From Terriglobia bacterium (GTDB taxonomy: Bacteria; Acidobacteriota; Terriglobia; UBA7540), in NCBI GenBank assembly GCA_030037755.1, contig JASHQD010000189.1, positions 1-45,502 on the forward strand: a stretch of 45,502 bases of DNA. Reading direction: 5' to 3'. Under the pieces are notes generated by a model, which searched no databases, was not told the origin of the DNA, and saw only the letters and a program-made list of their open reading frames with translations. Shown piece after piece: positions 37,432 to 45,502 of this stretch (within the stretch, counting starts at the first letter, position 1; every line of letters begins with the position of its first letter). Both the position numbers and the translations under genes were made by a program.

Positions 37432-39549
37432 ATGCCCGCTCACCTGACTCTGGATACCGAGGTGAAGTATCTGAAGGGCGTGGGACCGGCGCGCGCCGAG
37501 ATGCTCCGAGGCCGCGCCATCCACACCGTGGAGGATCTTCTCTACTACACTCCTTTCCGCTATGAAGATCGATCGCGGCTGACCGCAGTGCGCAACCTCG
37601 TGCCGGGGCAAGTGACCACCGTCCTGGTGGAGGTGCTGACGGCCGGCCTGACCCGCACCCGGGGCGGCACGTACATCTTCGATCTGTCCGCGCGCGACGC
37701 AAGCGGGATGCTCCGCTGCATCTGGTTCAACGCGGTCTACCTCGAGCGCAACAAAGTATTCCATCAGGGCCAGCGAGTCTTCTTCTATGGGAAAGCAGAG
37801 CATGACCGGTACGGCGCCCGCATCCAGATGGTCCAACCTCAGTTCGAGATTCTGGTGGACGAACCTGGGGCCGGCGGCGAGTCGCTGGAAGTGGGCCGCG
37901 TGGTGCCGATCTACGAATCGATCGGGCGCCTTACGCCGCGCGTGGTGCGGCGCCTGGTCTGGACCGGCCTGGAAGCGCTCGCCGGCGAATTCAGCGACAG
38001 CCTGCCCGAATCGGTGCGCGCCCGCGCGAAGCTGCCCGATCGGGCTACCGCGCTGCTGCGGTCGCATTTTCCGGAAAAGGATACGCCTCTCGATACTCTG
38101 CTGAACTTCCGCACGCCTGCCCAGGTCCGGCTGATCTTTGAGGAGTTCTTCAACACCAGCGCCGGCCTTCTGCTGCGGCAGCGCAAGATGAAGTCGCGCG
38201 TGGGGATTTCATTCCGAACGTCGAAAACGGCGCACGAAGCGGTGAAGCGCATCCTGCCTTTTCGTCCCACAGCGGCGCAGAAGCGGGTGCTGGGCGAAAT
38301 CGTCGAAGACATGCGCGCGCCGCGGCCGATGAACCGTCTGCTGCAGGGCGACGTGGGCTCCGGCAAGACGATCGTGGCGCTGCAGGCCGCGATCGTAGCG
38401 ATCGATAACGGCTATCAGGTGGCGGTGATGGCGCCGACGGAGATCCTGGCCACCCAGCACTACTTCTACATGAAGCAACTCCTGGCGCCGCTGCCTTACC
38501 AGGTCGACCTGCTGACCAGCGCCCGCCGCGGCAAAGACAAGACTGAGGTGAAGCGGCGGCTGGCGGACGGCGAAATCAACCTGATCATCGGCACGCACGC
38601 CCTGATCGAGCAGGACGTTGAATTCGCGAAGCTCGGGCTGGTGGTCGTGGATGAGCAGCACCGGTTCGGGGTGATCCAACGCTATACACTCATCCGCAAA
38701 GGAGTGCCGCCCGACGTGCTGGTCATGACCGCGACGCCGATCCCGCGCACCCTCGCATTGACCCTGTACGGCGACCTGGAAACCTCCGTGATCGATGAAT
38801 TGCCGCCCGGCCGCGCCCCCATCGAGACGCGCCTGCTTCATGAGCGCGACCGCAGGAGCGCATACGAGTTTATTCGCGAGCGCGTCCGGGCCGGCGAGCA
38901 GGCTTACGTGGTCTACCCCGTGATCGAGAAGTCCGAAAAGCTGGATGTGCAGGCGGCTGTCAAGGGCCATCAGCAGCTTGCGTCCGCCGTCTTCCCCGAA
39001 TTCAAGGTCGGATTGCTGCACGGCCGGCTGGCCAGCGCCGAGAAAGAAAGCGCCATGAGGGCGTTCAAGAACGGCGAGACACCGATCATGGTCTCCACCA
39101 CCGTGATCGAAGTCGGTGTTGATGTGCCCTCGGCGACCGTTATCATGATCGAGCATGCGGACCGCTTCGGCCTGGCACAGTTGCATCAACTTCGCGGGCG
39201 CATCGGGCGAGGCCGCGCGAAATCGCACTGCCTTCTCCTGGCCGGTGAACCGCGAACCGAAGTGGCGGACGAGCGACTACGCGCCCTGGTGGAAACCACC
39301 GACGGCTTTCGCATCGCTGAAATGGACCTGAAGATTCGGGGGCCGGGCGAGTTCTTCGGGACGCGGCAATCGGGTATTCCGGCGTTTCGCGTGGCGAATC
39401 TTCTGCGCGACCAGAAGATCCTGGAGTGGGCGCGCAGCGAGGCCGAGAAATTCATCGCGGCGCCGCCCTCCGCCGAGGAGCTGGAAAGGTACACCACCTA
39501 TCTGCGCAGCATCTGGCGGAGGCGCTATGGCCTGGCCAGCGTGGCATGA
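37432..39549 (+). CDS. recG: ATP-dependent DNA helicase RecG
   Basis: The 705-residue helicase regresses stalled replication forks and branch-migrates junctions. The N-terminal wedge domain reads VKYLKGVGPARAEMLRGRAI and DLLYYTPFRYEDRS. The motor has Walker A GDVGSGKT (306-313), DEQH (407-410) in place of DEAD, TATPIPRTLALTLYGDL, and motif VI QLRGRIGRG. The family end signature (GPGEFFGTRQSGIPAFRVANL) is present. The short N-terminus fits the usual bacterial length. ATG 37432 is the only plausible start. RsmD follows on the same strand 211 bp away. Confidence 0.97.
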   Translation: MPAHLTLDTEVKYLKGVGPARAEMLRGRAIHTVEDLLYYTPFRYEDRSRLTAVRNLVPGQVTTVLVEVLTAGLTRTRGGTYIFDLSARDASGMLRCIWFNAVYLERNKVFHQGQRVFFYGKAEHDRYGARIQMVQPQFEILVDEPGAGGESLEVGRVVPIYESIGRLTPRVVRRLVWTGLEALAGEFSDSLPESVRARAKLPDRATALLRSHFPEKDTPLDTLLNFRTPAQVRLIFEEFFNTSAGLLLRQRKMKSRVGISFRTSKTAHEAVKRILPFRPTAAQKRVLGEIVEDMRAPRPMNRLLQGDVGSGKTIVALQAAIVAIDNGYQVAVMAPTEILATQHYFYMKQLLAPLPYQVDLLTSARRGKDKTEVKRRLADGEINLIIGTHALIEQDVEFAKLGLVVVDEQHRFGVIQRYTLIRKGVPPDVLVMTATPIPRTLALTLYGDLETSVIDELPPGRAPIETRLLHERDRRSAYEFIRERVRAGEQAYVVYPVIEKSEKLDVQAAVKGHQQLASAVFPEFKVGLLHGRLASAEKESAMRAFKNGETPIMVSTTVIEVGVDVPSATVIMIEHADRFGLAQLHQLRGRIGRGRAKSHCLLLAGEPRTEVADERLRALVETTDGFRIAEMDLKIRGPGEFFGTRQSGIPAFRVANLLRDQKILEWARSEAEKFIAAPPSAEELERYTTYLRSIWRRRYGLASVA

Positions 39550-39720
39550 TTGCCGATTGACGATTGGCGATTGCCGATTGTCAAACGATCGTCGCAAGTT
39601 TATGTGCATCGCCGGGAGCTAACGAAAATCGGAATTCGAAAATCGAAAACCGAAACTCGAAACTCGATTACGGAGGAACCGACTCCAGGCGAGTTTCTAT
39701 TTTCGAGTTTCGATTTTCGG
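39548..39720. repeat. GATTG 7-bp micro-repeats and CGAAACTCG imperfect inverted tract
   Basis: Five GATTGNC heptamers run from 39548 to 39582, starting within the recG stop. A second tract (39623-39667) of CGAAAATCG / CGAAACTCG units is followed at 39691-39720 by its approximate inverse (TTTCGAGTTTCGATTTTCGG), so a long imperfect hairpin is possible just before rsmD. Its style resembles 31774-31905. Confidence 0.7.
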
Positions 39721-39760
39721 TAGCCGCGTAGAAGTTCAGAGGCGTCAGGCAACAACAAGC

Positions 39761-40324
39761 ATGAGGATCATTTCCGGCACATATCGTGGATTCAGGCTGC
39801 GATCGCTCAAAGGCGCGGATCTGCGTCCGACCTCGGACCAGATGCGAGAGACCTTGTTCGACGTGCTGGGCCCGTCGATTCGCGGCTCGCGATTTCTGGA
39901 CGGCTACGCCGGCAGCGGCGCCGTCGGCTTGGAAGCGCTGAGCCGCGGCGCGTCCGAAGTGGTGCTTGTGGAAAGCCAACGCAGCGCGCAGGAGCTGATC
40001 CGGCGGAACCTCGAGACTCTGGGCGCGACAAGCCAGGTGCTCCTGATCGGATCGCCGCTCGAAAAGGCCCTGGATCGGCTCGCGCAGGAGGCAACAGCCT
40101 TTGACTACGTCTTTCTGGACCCGCCTTACGCGAAAATCGCTGAATACCACAGGAACCTGCGGCAGCTCGGACGTTCGTCCCTGCTTGCGCCCGGCTCGAT
40201 GATAATCGCCGAGCACTCGCGGCACGTGCTTCTGGAAGAAACCTATGGCAGAATTCGGCGGCGCCGCTCGATTCGCCATGGAGATTCTCAGCTTACCTTC
40301 TACAGCGCCCCGGCCACGTCATGA
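39761..40324 (+). CDS. rsmD: 16S rRNA (guanine(966)-N2)-methyltransferase RsmD
   Basis: The 187-residue enzyme methylates G966 in helix 31 of 16S rRNA. Family features: MRIISGTYRGFRLRSLKG at the start, RPTSDQMRETLFDVLG, SAM motif FLDGYAGSGAVGLEALSRGA, and the catalytic FLDPPY. Length fits the family. Only a weak SD (CAGG) lies upstream. Downstream is a strong hairpin before the convergent gene. It may be co-transcribed with recG, but the 211-bp gap full of micro-repeats makes that uncertain. Confidence 0.96.
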   Translation: MRIISGTYRGFRLRSLKGADLRPTSDQMRETLFDVLGPSIRGSRFLDGYAGSGAVGLEALSRGASEVVLVESQRSAQELIRRNLETLGATSQVLLIGSPLEKALDRLAQEATAFDYVFLDPPYAKIAEYHRNLRQLGRSSLLAPGSMIIAEHSRHVLLEETYGRIRRRRSIRHGDSQLTFYSAPATS

Positions 40325-40357
40325 CATGCGCCGGGACGCACCCGGCGAAAAATGAAA

Positions 40358-40405
40358 ACGCCCCTCGCCCGGCGCGACATTCTGCGCCTGATCGACGAGG
40401 GGCGT
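40358..40405. terminator. Nested hairpin between convergent genes
   Basis: ACGCCCCTCG at 40358-40367 pairs perfectly with CGAGGGGCGT at 40396-40405. The loop contains a second stem, GGCGC (40371-40375) with GCGCC (40384-40388). It stands between the stops of rsmD (plus) and the coiled-coil gene (minus), so it may terminate both, though neither side has a strong T-run except an A-run (AAAATG..AAAA) on the left that becomes U-rich in the minus-strand transcript. Confidence 0.55.
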
Positions 40406-40451
40406 GATGAGAGCGACACGGCGCCCGAGCGGCGCGTCCGCCTGGAGTGTC

Positions 40452-41345
40452 TTATTGCCCTGAACCCGATGACGATTGCGCCGCCGCCAGCTCGGGCTGG
40501 GAGAACTTCGGCGTGCTGATGTATCCGGTGACCTGGTCCTTACTCACCTGGTTGACCACCAGCTCGAAGTAGGCCTTCGAAGTCCCGGTCGTGAAGAAGA
40601 TCGGCTCGTCCACGGTGCGGTCATTCTTCGGAATCTGCATGTCGTTGGTCACGAGATTGAGATTGAAGCGGTGGTTCTTCACATTGGTCTTCCTCAGCAC
40701 CAGGCCGACGCCGGCGACTGTCTGCTCCTGATTCTTGCTGATGGTGAATTCGTAGTAGTTGCGCTGGCCGAGCTTGCGCAGAGTCTCGATGTCGTCGTGA
40801 TTACGCGCAATCAGCGTACCCATGTCGCTCCGCGCCATGCCGAGGTCGTTCTTCAAGGTGTCGACCGTCTTCTGGGTGGTGCCGAGATCGTTTTGGGTAT
40901 TGGAAACGTTCTGGTTTACCGTCGCGATTTGCTGCGACGTCTGGTCGCGATCCTGCGCGAGTTGTTGCTGGAGGGCGGCGTTCTCGGCGTCCTCCTTCCT
41001 TTGCAGGTCCGCCAGCAGGTGGCGTGTGCGGGCCAGAGATGCGCTTCCAGAACCCGTTTTCATCTGCTTTGAGGTGGCATCTAGTTCGCTGCGCAGCGCG
41101 TCGAGTTGTTGCGCGTTGGCATCTTCCAGGCTGGCCAGCTTGGCCGTCACCTGGTCATTCACCTGGGCCATCTGCGCCTTCAGACTATTCTGTTGCGCCT
41201 CGATGGAGTTTATCGATCCCAGTTTGGTGAGGGCATAGACCTCACCTATGACGAGCAGTCCCAGGACTACAAAAACCAATACCCAGGGGCCACTCGATTG
41301 GCGAACCTCGATACGTTCGGGCCGCGAAATTTCGTCTATCGCCAT
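40452..41345 (-). CDS. Membrane-anchored coiled-coil protein of unknown function
   Basis: The 297-residue protein has a short cytoplasmic start (MAIDEISRPERIEVRQSSG), one membrane helix at about residues 20-40 (PWVLVFVVLGLLVIGEVYAL), a long coiled coil at about 45-190 (QNSLKAQMAQVNDQVTAKLA ... NQNVSNTQNDLGTTQKTVDT), and a C-terminal beta-rich domain (NYYEFTISKNQEQTVAGVGLV ... YFELVVNQVSKDQVTGYIST) ending in a Gln/Ser/Gly-rich tail. GGAGGGAAGAATC gives a strong SD. The topology suggests an extracytoplasmic coil and head. I do not recognise the family. It lies downstream of glmU on the same strand, 232 bp away. Confidence 0.8.
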   Translation of the reverse strand: MAIDEISRPERIEVRQSSGPWVLVFVVLGLLVIGEVYALTKLGSINSIEAQQNSLKAQMAQVNDQVTAKLASLEDANAQQLDALRSELDATSKQMKTGSGSASLARTRHLLADLQRKEDAENAALQQQLAQDRDQTSQQIATVNQNVSNTQNDLGTTQKTVDTLKNDLGMARSDMGTLIARNHDDIETLRKLGQRNYYEFTISKNQEQTVAGVGLVLRKTNVKNHRFNLNLVTNDMQIPKNDRTVDEPIFFTTGTSKAYFELVVNQVSKDQVTGYISTPKFSQPELAAAQSSSGSGQ

Positions 41346-41577
41346 GATTCTTCCCTCCTTCGTCCTATTCCCAAGCGAGGCTCCTGCAATTCCGGGGTAG
41401 GTCCTTGCTTGTCCGGCATTGCCGCGAGCACGCTTGCTGCCACTCCAAAAATAGTCCGAAATCGGTGCGCAGAGAACGGATTAACGGCCCTCGTTCAATA
41501 GAGCTAAACCCGCGCACCCTGCGCTAATTTACCAGCTTCAATGTAATAATGACGCAAAGCTTCAAGAAACAAACGAT

Positions 41578-43005
41578 TTAAGCCGATCCCTCCATTCCGC
41601 CCTTCTTTTCTTTGCCGGCCAGCTTGCGCTTCCTCTCCTCGACCCATCCTGGCTTGACGACCTGGGGCGCCCGGCCGATGCCGAGCGCGCCGGGCGGCAC
41701 GTCCTGTGTGATGGTCGATCCCGCGGCAACGTACGCTCCGCGGCCCACCCGAACGGGTGCGACCAGCATGGTTCCGCTGCCGATGAAAACGCCGTCTTCG
41801 ATGTAGGTGGGCAGCTTCCTGACGCCGTCGTAGTTGCAGGTCACGGTCCCGGCGCCGATATTGGCTTGCTCGCCGAGGTCGGTATTTCCAAGATAGGTCA
41901 GGTGCCCCGCCTTGCTGCCGCGTCCAACACGCGACTTCTTAACTTCCACGAAGTTGCCGATGCGCGTCTCGGGCCCGATTTCACCGCCGTCACGCACGTG
42001 GGCGAAAGGACCGACCATGGCGTCGGAGCCGACCTCGGAAGCCGAGATCACGCATACGGGCCGCACGGTCACACGGTCGGCAAGCGTCGAATCGGTAATG
42101 GTGCTATAGGGCCGCAGCAGGCAGCCGGATCCTACCGTTGTGGAGCCTAGCAGGCTGACGCCCGGCTCGATAATCGTGTCGGGGCCCACGGTCACTCCAT
42201 CGTCGATGTAGGTGGATTCGGGATTCACAATGGTCACTCCGTCCCGCATCAGCGCATGCGCTTTGCGCAGGCGCAGGATCCGCTCCACAGCCGCAAGTTC
42301 CACCCGGTCGTTCACGCCCAGCACCTCGCGCGGATCGGCGACCGGCACCGTTTCGGCGCGCTGGCGCGCCCGGACCAGGATCGCAACCAGATCGGTCAGC
42401 AGATACTCCTTTTGTGGATTCTTGTCCGTAAGGCGATCGAGCGCGCTGAGCAGCCTGGGGCGCGAGAAGCAGAGAATACCGGAACTGACCTCCTCAATGC
42501 GCCGCTCGCGCGGCGTTGCGGCTTTCTCCTCCACGATGCGCTGCACGCGCCGGTCTCGCCCGCGCACAATGCGTCCGTAGCCGTGCGGATTGTCCAGGCG
42601 CATGGTCAATATGGTCACGGCAGCCCGGCTTCGCCGGTGGCTCTCCACCAGATTCCGGAGTGTCCCGGGTGAAACGAGCGGCGCATCGCCGACCAGCACT
42701 GCCAATTCGTCGCTGGTGGAACGCGCCAGCTCATCGCGCGAAATCATCAGGGCATGCCCTGTCCCGAGTTGCTCGCTCTGCTCGATGAAGGTAAGCCCGG
42801 GCCGCGCAAACGCCTCGCGAACCGCTTCCGCCTGGTGTCCGATCACCATGTAGACCCGCTCCGGACCGGCGGCAAACGCCGCCCGGAGAGCGTACTCGCC
42901 GAGCGGTCTTCCCGCCAGCCGATGAAGAAGCTTGGAGCGCTCCGACTTGAAGCGCGTGGCTTTTCCGGCGGCAAGAATCAGGACCGAGAAGCGGGCGTCA
43001 GGCAT
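41578..43005 (-). CDS. glmU: Bifunctional UDP-GlcNAc pyrophosphorylase / glucosamine-1-P acetyltransferase
   Basis: The 475-residue enzyme makes UDP-GlcNAc for peptidoglycan and LPS: acetylation of GlcN-1-P in the C-terminal half, uridylation in the N-terminal half. The nucleotidyltransferase loop is LAAGKATRFKS (Ala where Gly is usual), then LLHRLAGRPL, EQSEQLGTGHA and VLVGDAPLV. The left-handed beta-helix shows hexapeptide repeats (TYIDDGVTVGPDTIIEPGVS), and GNFVEVKKSRVGRGSKAGHL, YLGNTDLGEQANIGAGTVTC and NYDGVRK hold acetyltransferase residues. CGGAG 8 nt before ATG 43005 is the SD. A structured gap of 281 bp separates it from the csgG-like gene upstream. Confidence 0.96.
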   Translation of the reverse strand: MPDARFSVLILAAGKATRFKSERSKLLHRLAGRPLGEYALRAAFAAGPERVYMVIGHQAEAVREAFARPGLTFIEQSEQLGTGHALMISRDELARSTSDELAVLVGDAPLVSPGTLRNLVESHRRSRAAVTILTMRLDNPHGYGRIVRGRDRRVQRIVEEKAATPRERRIEEVSSGILCFSRPRLLSALDRLTDKNPQKEYLLTDLVAILVRARQRAETVPVADPREVLGVNDRVELAAVERILRLRKAHALMRDGVTIVNPESTYIDDGVTVGPDTIIEPGVSLLGSTTVGSGCLLRPYSTITDSTLADRVTVRPVCVISASEVGSDAMVGPFAHVRDGGEIGPETRIGNFVEVKKSRVGRGSKAGHLTYLGNTDLGEQANIGAGTVTCNYDGVRKLPTYIEDGVFIGSGTMLVAPVRVGRGAYVAAGSTITQDVPPGALGIGRAPQVVKPGWVEERKRKLAGKEKKGGMEGSA

Positions 43006-43143
43006 AGATTTGCTCCGTGGCGACGAGGTGAACGACTGCCATTTTCCGAATCAATTCTAGCACGGGAGGAGTGTTCCGCCGGAACGGCGGACCTGGGCAG
43101 ATTCTAGCCTAGATGTGAGGCTATGATGGATTTTGGGGCGCCG

Positions 43144-43262
43144 GCCCGCAGGCCTGCCGGGCATAAAGCCCGGGGATACCTGCGAGCGCTGAGCTCGCGA
43201 TGACGTGGCCGTCATCAGGCGTCCGGCCGATCTGGCGCCGGGGCGGCCACGAGAGCCGCCCC
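43144..43262. promoter_or_regulatory. Chain of hairpins between csgG-like gene and glmU
   Basis: Four perfect stems lie in a row: CCGGGC/GCCCGG (43157-43173), GCGAGC/GCTCGC (43182-43198), GATGACG/CGTCATC (43199-43216) and GGGGCGGC/GCCGCCCC (43240-43262). CGGGC at 43158-43162 can also pair with GCCCG at 43144-43148, excluding the first stem. The last stem is 24 bp past the csgG-like stop and may end that transcript. The others could form a structured leader of glmU. Confidence 0.5.
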
Positions 43263-43286
43263 CCTGAGTTCTCACGCAAAAGCAGG

Positions 43287-44252
43287 CTACTGGCTCTTTA
43301 CGACGTCGCCGACCTGCGGAGTGCCGGTGCCGTTGAACGTCGCCGTTGACGAGCCCGCGTCGACTTCCGTCACGGTCGCCGTGCCCAGCTGGTTCGTGAT
43401 CGTCTTGATCACCGCTCCGGTGGACGGGTCCTTCACATCTTTCACTTTCCGGGAAATCGACAGCTGGTCGCCCACTTTGACGCCGCCGTTGCTGCCGACA
43501 TTCAGCACCAGGGTATTCCCGGTCACGTCAGCCACCAATCCCGAGACCTGGACTTTCACCGTGGGAAGTGAAGCGGCCTTGTCGTCAAGCTGTTGGCCCG
43601 TATCGGCCACGGCCGCATTCACTGCCTCGCCGAGGATCGTATTGCCAAAATTACTGCTGCCCATATCGACGGCTCCGCCGCCGCCGCCGCGCCAGTCGCC
43701 GCCGCCACCGCCGAACCCGAATCCGCTGCGTTTGGACTGACCCGAGCCCGTTACCACCGCCAGGATCTCCGCCGTGTTCACGTCGACCAGCTTGGCGGTG
43801 ACATTCACCACGGCCTTGGAGTCATTCTTATGCAGGCCGCCGAGACCGACCTTTCCAAGCCCGTAGCCGCCGCCGCCGCCGCCGATGTGCTTGTCATCCC
43901 GCCCGAATTGCGTGATGCTGCCGACGATGATGGCGCTCACGCCGAGAATGTGCCCGATCTTCGCCGCGCTGGTGGGGTCCACGCGGTCGCTGTTCGAAAA
44001 GTTCTGTTCCTTAAGAATCTTGTCCATGGTGTTGCGGTCAATCACCCTGTACTTGCCGTCCTGGACGAGCTTCTGTTCGAGCAGAAGCGATATTCCTTTG
44101 CCGACATCCTGATCGGTCCCAAAGTACGCTTGCACTTCGGACCTGACCGTTCCGTAATCGAAGTCCATCACCGCGACCATCTTTTTGTCCTGTGCTATCG
44201 CGGATGAACACACGACGAGCACAGCCAAGATCAACCTAAGCGATCGAGCCAT
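43287..44252 (-). CDS. CsgG/HfaB-like curli-type secretion protein
   Basis: The 321-residue protein has a signal peptide (MARSLRLILAVLVVCSSAIAQ). A CsgG-like core follows: VAVMDFDYGTVRSEV, GKGISLLLEQKLVQDGKYRVIDR, ILGVSAIIVGSITQFG and KAVVNVTAKLVDVNTAEILAVVTGSG, as in the outer-membrane secretion channel for curli. Two Gly-rich inserts (GGGGGGYG, GFGGGGGDWRGGGGG) are unusual. The C-terminal part (GDQLSISRKV) resembles a small beta-domain. No other curli genes are nearby. The Cys15 region (LVVCS) is only a poor lipobox, so lipidation as in CsgG is doubtful. SD GGAG is 8 nt from ATG. Confidence 0.85.
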   Translation of the reverse strand: MARSLRLILAVLVVCSSAIAQDKKMVAVMDFDYGTVRSEVQAYFGTDQDVGKGISLLLEQKLVQDGKYRVIDRNTMDKILKEQNFSNSDRVDPTSAAKIGHILGVSAIIVGSITQFGRDDKHIGGGGGGYGLGKVGLGGLHKNDSKAVVNVTAKLVDVNTAEILAVVTGSGQSKRSGFGFGGGGGDWRGGGGGAVDMGSSNFGNTILGEAVNAAVADTGQQLDDKAASLPTVKVQVSGLVADVTGNTLVLNVGSNGGVKVGDQLSISRKVKDVKDPSTGAVIKTITNQLGTATVTEVDAGSSTATFNGTGTPQVGDVVKSQ

Positions 44253-44508
44253 GGTACTAACTCCTTCGTTTCCGTGATCGTTATTAGGGGAGATTCAGCA
44301 CCCCCCATGCCGTGTGGTGATCATGACCCGAGACAAGGCGAAACGCAACCGATTTTTTAGCAGCCGCTGCCGCGCTGTTGCTCGACCCCCCAGGGTCAGG
44401 CGCAGGTTGCAGGACCGGCTACCCGGCATTGCGCCCTGTGCCCCTAATTCTAAAGGGGCAGGATGCCCGCGCTCCCGAACAACACCCGCACCGTGGGCTG
44501 ATGAACCT
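44253..44508. other. Divergent intergenic region
   Basis: The gap between the divergent csgG-like and MASE1 genes contains TGCCCCT (44439-44445) and AGGGGCA (44454-44460), a small perfect hairpin with an 8-nt loop. No gene is supported here; a minus-strand frame (44295-44564) has no family resemblance. Confidence 0.4.
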
Positions 44509-44537
44509 TTGAGCGTTTCATGACACTGATGTATACT
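44509..44537 (+). promoter_or_regulatory. Candidate promoter of MASE1-sensor gene
   Basis: TTGAGC at 44509-44514 and TATACT at 44532-44537 are separated by exactly 17 bp, with four and five matches to the consensus hexamers. It precedes the ATG at 44627, leaving a leader of about 80 nt. Confidence 0.55.
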
Positions 44538-44626
44538 CCACATGGCATCCGCTGGCAATCGCACTTATTCTCTGTTTTCTTTGCTCTTTTACGCTCTTCA
44601 CCTACTCGAGCGGCAGCGAGCTTAAG

Positions 44627-45502
44627 ATGCCGAAGCCTGCTGAACCCGGCTTGTCCCTTGCTGTGAGTCCGGCGGGAGCAACTCGCCCCACCCATCTGGT
44701 CCGCCAGAATCTCTCCCGACAATTCGCCGTGCAGGCCGGGTTCTGGGCGGTTTTCATGCTCCTGGACCTGGCGTCCACCACCTTCCGAATGCGGGCCGGA
44801 ACTCCGGCCTGGTATTTGCCGGCGGGCTTGTGCCTGGCCATTCTGGTTTGGGGCGGCATGAAGTATGTTCCGGTGGTGGTTTTCGCCGGGGCCACGGCTG
44901 CGGTTTTCAACTACCATCGCGGCTTGTTTTCCTGGGCGGGACTTCCGGGCATCGCCGCGATGGCACTGGCGTACATGGCTGGCGTCGTCTGGCTGCGCAA
45001 CGTCTGGCATCTTGACCCCAGGTTCAGCCGCCTGCGGGACGTCGGAGGCCTGGCGCTGTTTCTGGTCGTAGGTGAATTGCCGGCGGCCGTGATCGGCGTG
45101 CTGGCCATGTTTGGCGACGGGCTGGTTGGACGGCCGGATTTCGCCAAGGCCGTGTTCAATTGGTGGCTCGGCGACTCGATCTCGGTCGCTTCCTTCGCGC
45201 CGTTCCTGCTGCTCTACGTGGCGCCCCGCCTGGACGGATTTCTAGGCGCGAGAAAGTCTGCGTCCCTGGCTTCGACACATTATCCCTGGGAGAAAGGGCT
45301 GCGGGGGGTGCTCGAGGCCGCCCTCGAGCTTGCCTGTATCGTCCTGGCCATCTGGCTCGTCTTCGGTTTCGGTCCCGCGGTCCGGTATCAACCTCTCTAC
45401 GTGCTTTTCTTTCCCGTCATCTGGATGGCGGTGCGCCACGGCCAGTCTGCGGCAGTCGCGGCCGTCCTCATGATCAATCTGGGCGTCATGCTGGTGGCCC
45501 GC
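44627..45502 (+). CDS. MASE1-domain membrane sensor, 3' truncated by the window
   Basis: The frame stays open from ATG 44627 to the window edge (292 codons). The product is a multi-helix membrane protein: PAWYLPAGLCLAILVWGG, YVPVVVFAGATAAVFNY, GLALFLVVGELPAAVIGVLAM, NWWLGDSISVASFAPFLLLY and PLYVLFFPVIWMAVRHGQSAA. These match the MASE1 sensory domain (WWLGD.IG-like and PLLLL-like motifs), which is normally followed by PAS, histidine kinase or GGDEF domains. The output domain lies outside the window. Only a weak SD (GCGAG) precedes the ATG. It is divergent from the csgG-like gene. Confidence 0.8.
   Translation, partial: MPKPAEPGLSLAVSPAGATRPTHLVRQNLSRQFAVQAGFWAVFMLLDLASTTFRMRAGTPAWYLPAGLCLAILVWGGMKYVPVVVFAGATAAVFNYHRGLFSWAGLPGIAAMALAYMAGVVWLRNVWHLDPRFSRLRDVGGLALFLVVGELPAAVIGVLAMFGDGLVGRPDFAKAVFNWWLGDSISVASFAPFLLLYVAPRLDGFLGARKSASLASTHYPWEKGLRGVLEAALELACIVLAIWLVFGFGPAVRYQPLYVLFFPVIWMAVRHGQSAAVAAVLMINLGVMLVAR

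Noticed and set aside
44295-44564. 89-codon minus-strand frame
   Set aside because: Overlaps the likely promoter of the MASE1 gene and resembles no family.

Overview
The window looks like chromosomal DNA of a GC-rich Acidobacteriota (soil acidobacterium). The evidence is an acidobacterial-type PadR regulator next to several very large FtsX/MacB-like 'orphan' permeases (ADOP type), an Oar-like TonB-dependent receptor with an N-terminal carboxypeptidase-regulatory domain, and three secreted 'GloVer'-repeat proteins, all typical of that phylum. No phage, plasmid, transposase or CRISPR-Cas genes were seen.

Layout. Positions 176-5133 hold three tandem paralogous secreted proteins, each with seven repeats followed by IPT/TIG domains. 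A HIT-family hydrolase (5303-5647) follows, then a class I methyltransferase and a TonB-dependent receptor on the minus strand (5972-9935). A 384-bp divergent gap carries a large hairpin and a possible leader peptide. Then come padR, two ADOP permeases, a minus-strand Phd/PIN toxin-antitoxin pair and a third ADOP (10320-20024). A minus-strand block carries yjbQ, hemW and ltaE. Opposite it, a plus-strand operon encodes an endonuclease III-like glycosylase and an NtrY/NtrX-like two-component system (22928-27323). The minus-strand housekeeping operon phoH-ybeY-CNNM/CorC-era fills 31624 to 27332. After a gene-poor stretch there are two ABC-2 type permeases, a small AT-hook protein, tRNA-Ala(CGC), a YVTN-type beta-propeller protein, recG, rsmD, a membrane-anchored coiled-coil protein, glmU, a CsgG-like protein, and the start of a MASE1-type membrane sensor that runs off the window.

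The most unusual feature is a dispersed palindromic repeat found at four sites (10137-10230, 28275-28428, 30081-30355, 35653-35831). Each cluster starts with CTGTAG plus a GC-rich mini-hairpin and ends with the inverse, CTACAG, like a REPIN (paired inverted REP sequences). The mini-hairpin stems vary by compensating changes (GGCGGT/ACCGCC and GGCGCT/AGCGCC). One cluster lies inside ybeY: six 39-nt units, each 13 codons, plus one inverted unit are translated into about 92 extra residues between two conserved parts of the protein, in the only stop-free frame of the unit, and the catalytic motif downstream is intact. A second cluster lies in the same operon between the CNNM/CorC gene and era. Several other gaps contain degenerate 7-9-bp micro-repeat tracts.

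All calls come from reading the sequence and from remembered family features. No database search was run, so family names are recognition-based and start sites are chosen from Shine-Dalgarno (SD) sequences and family fit.
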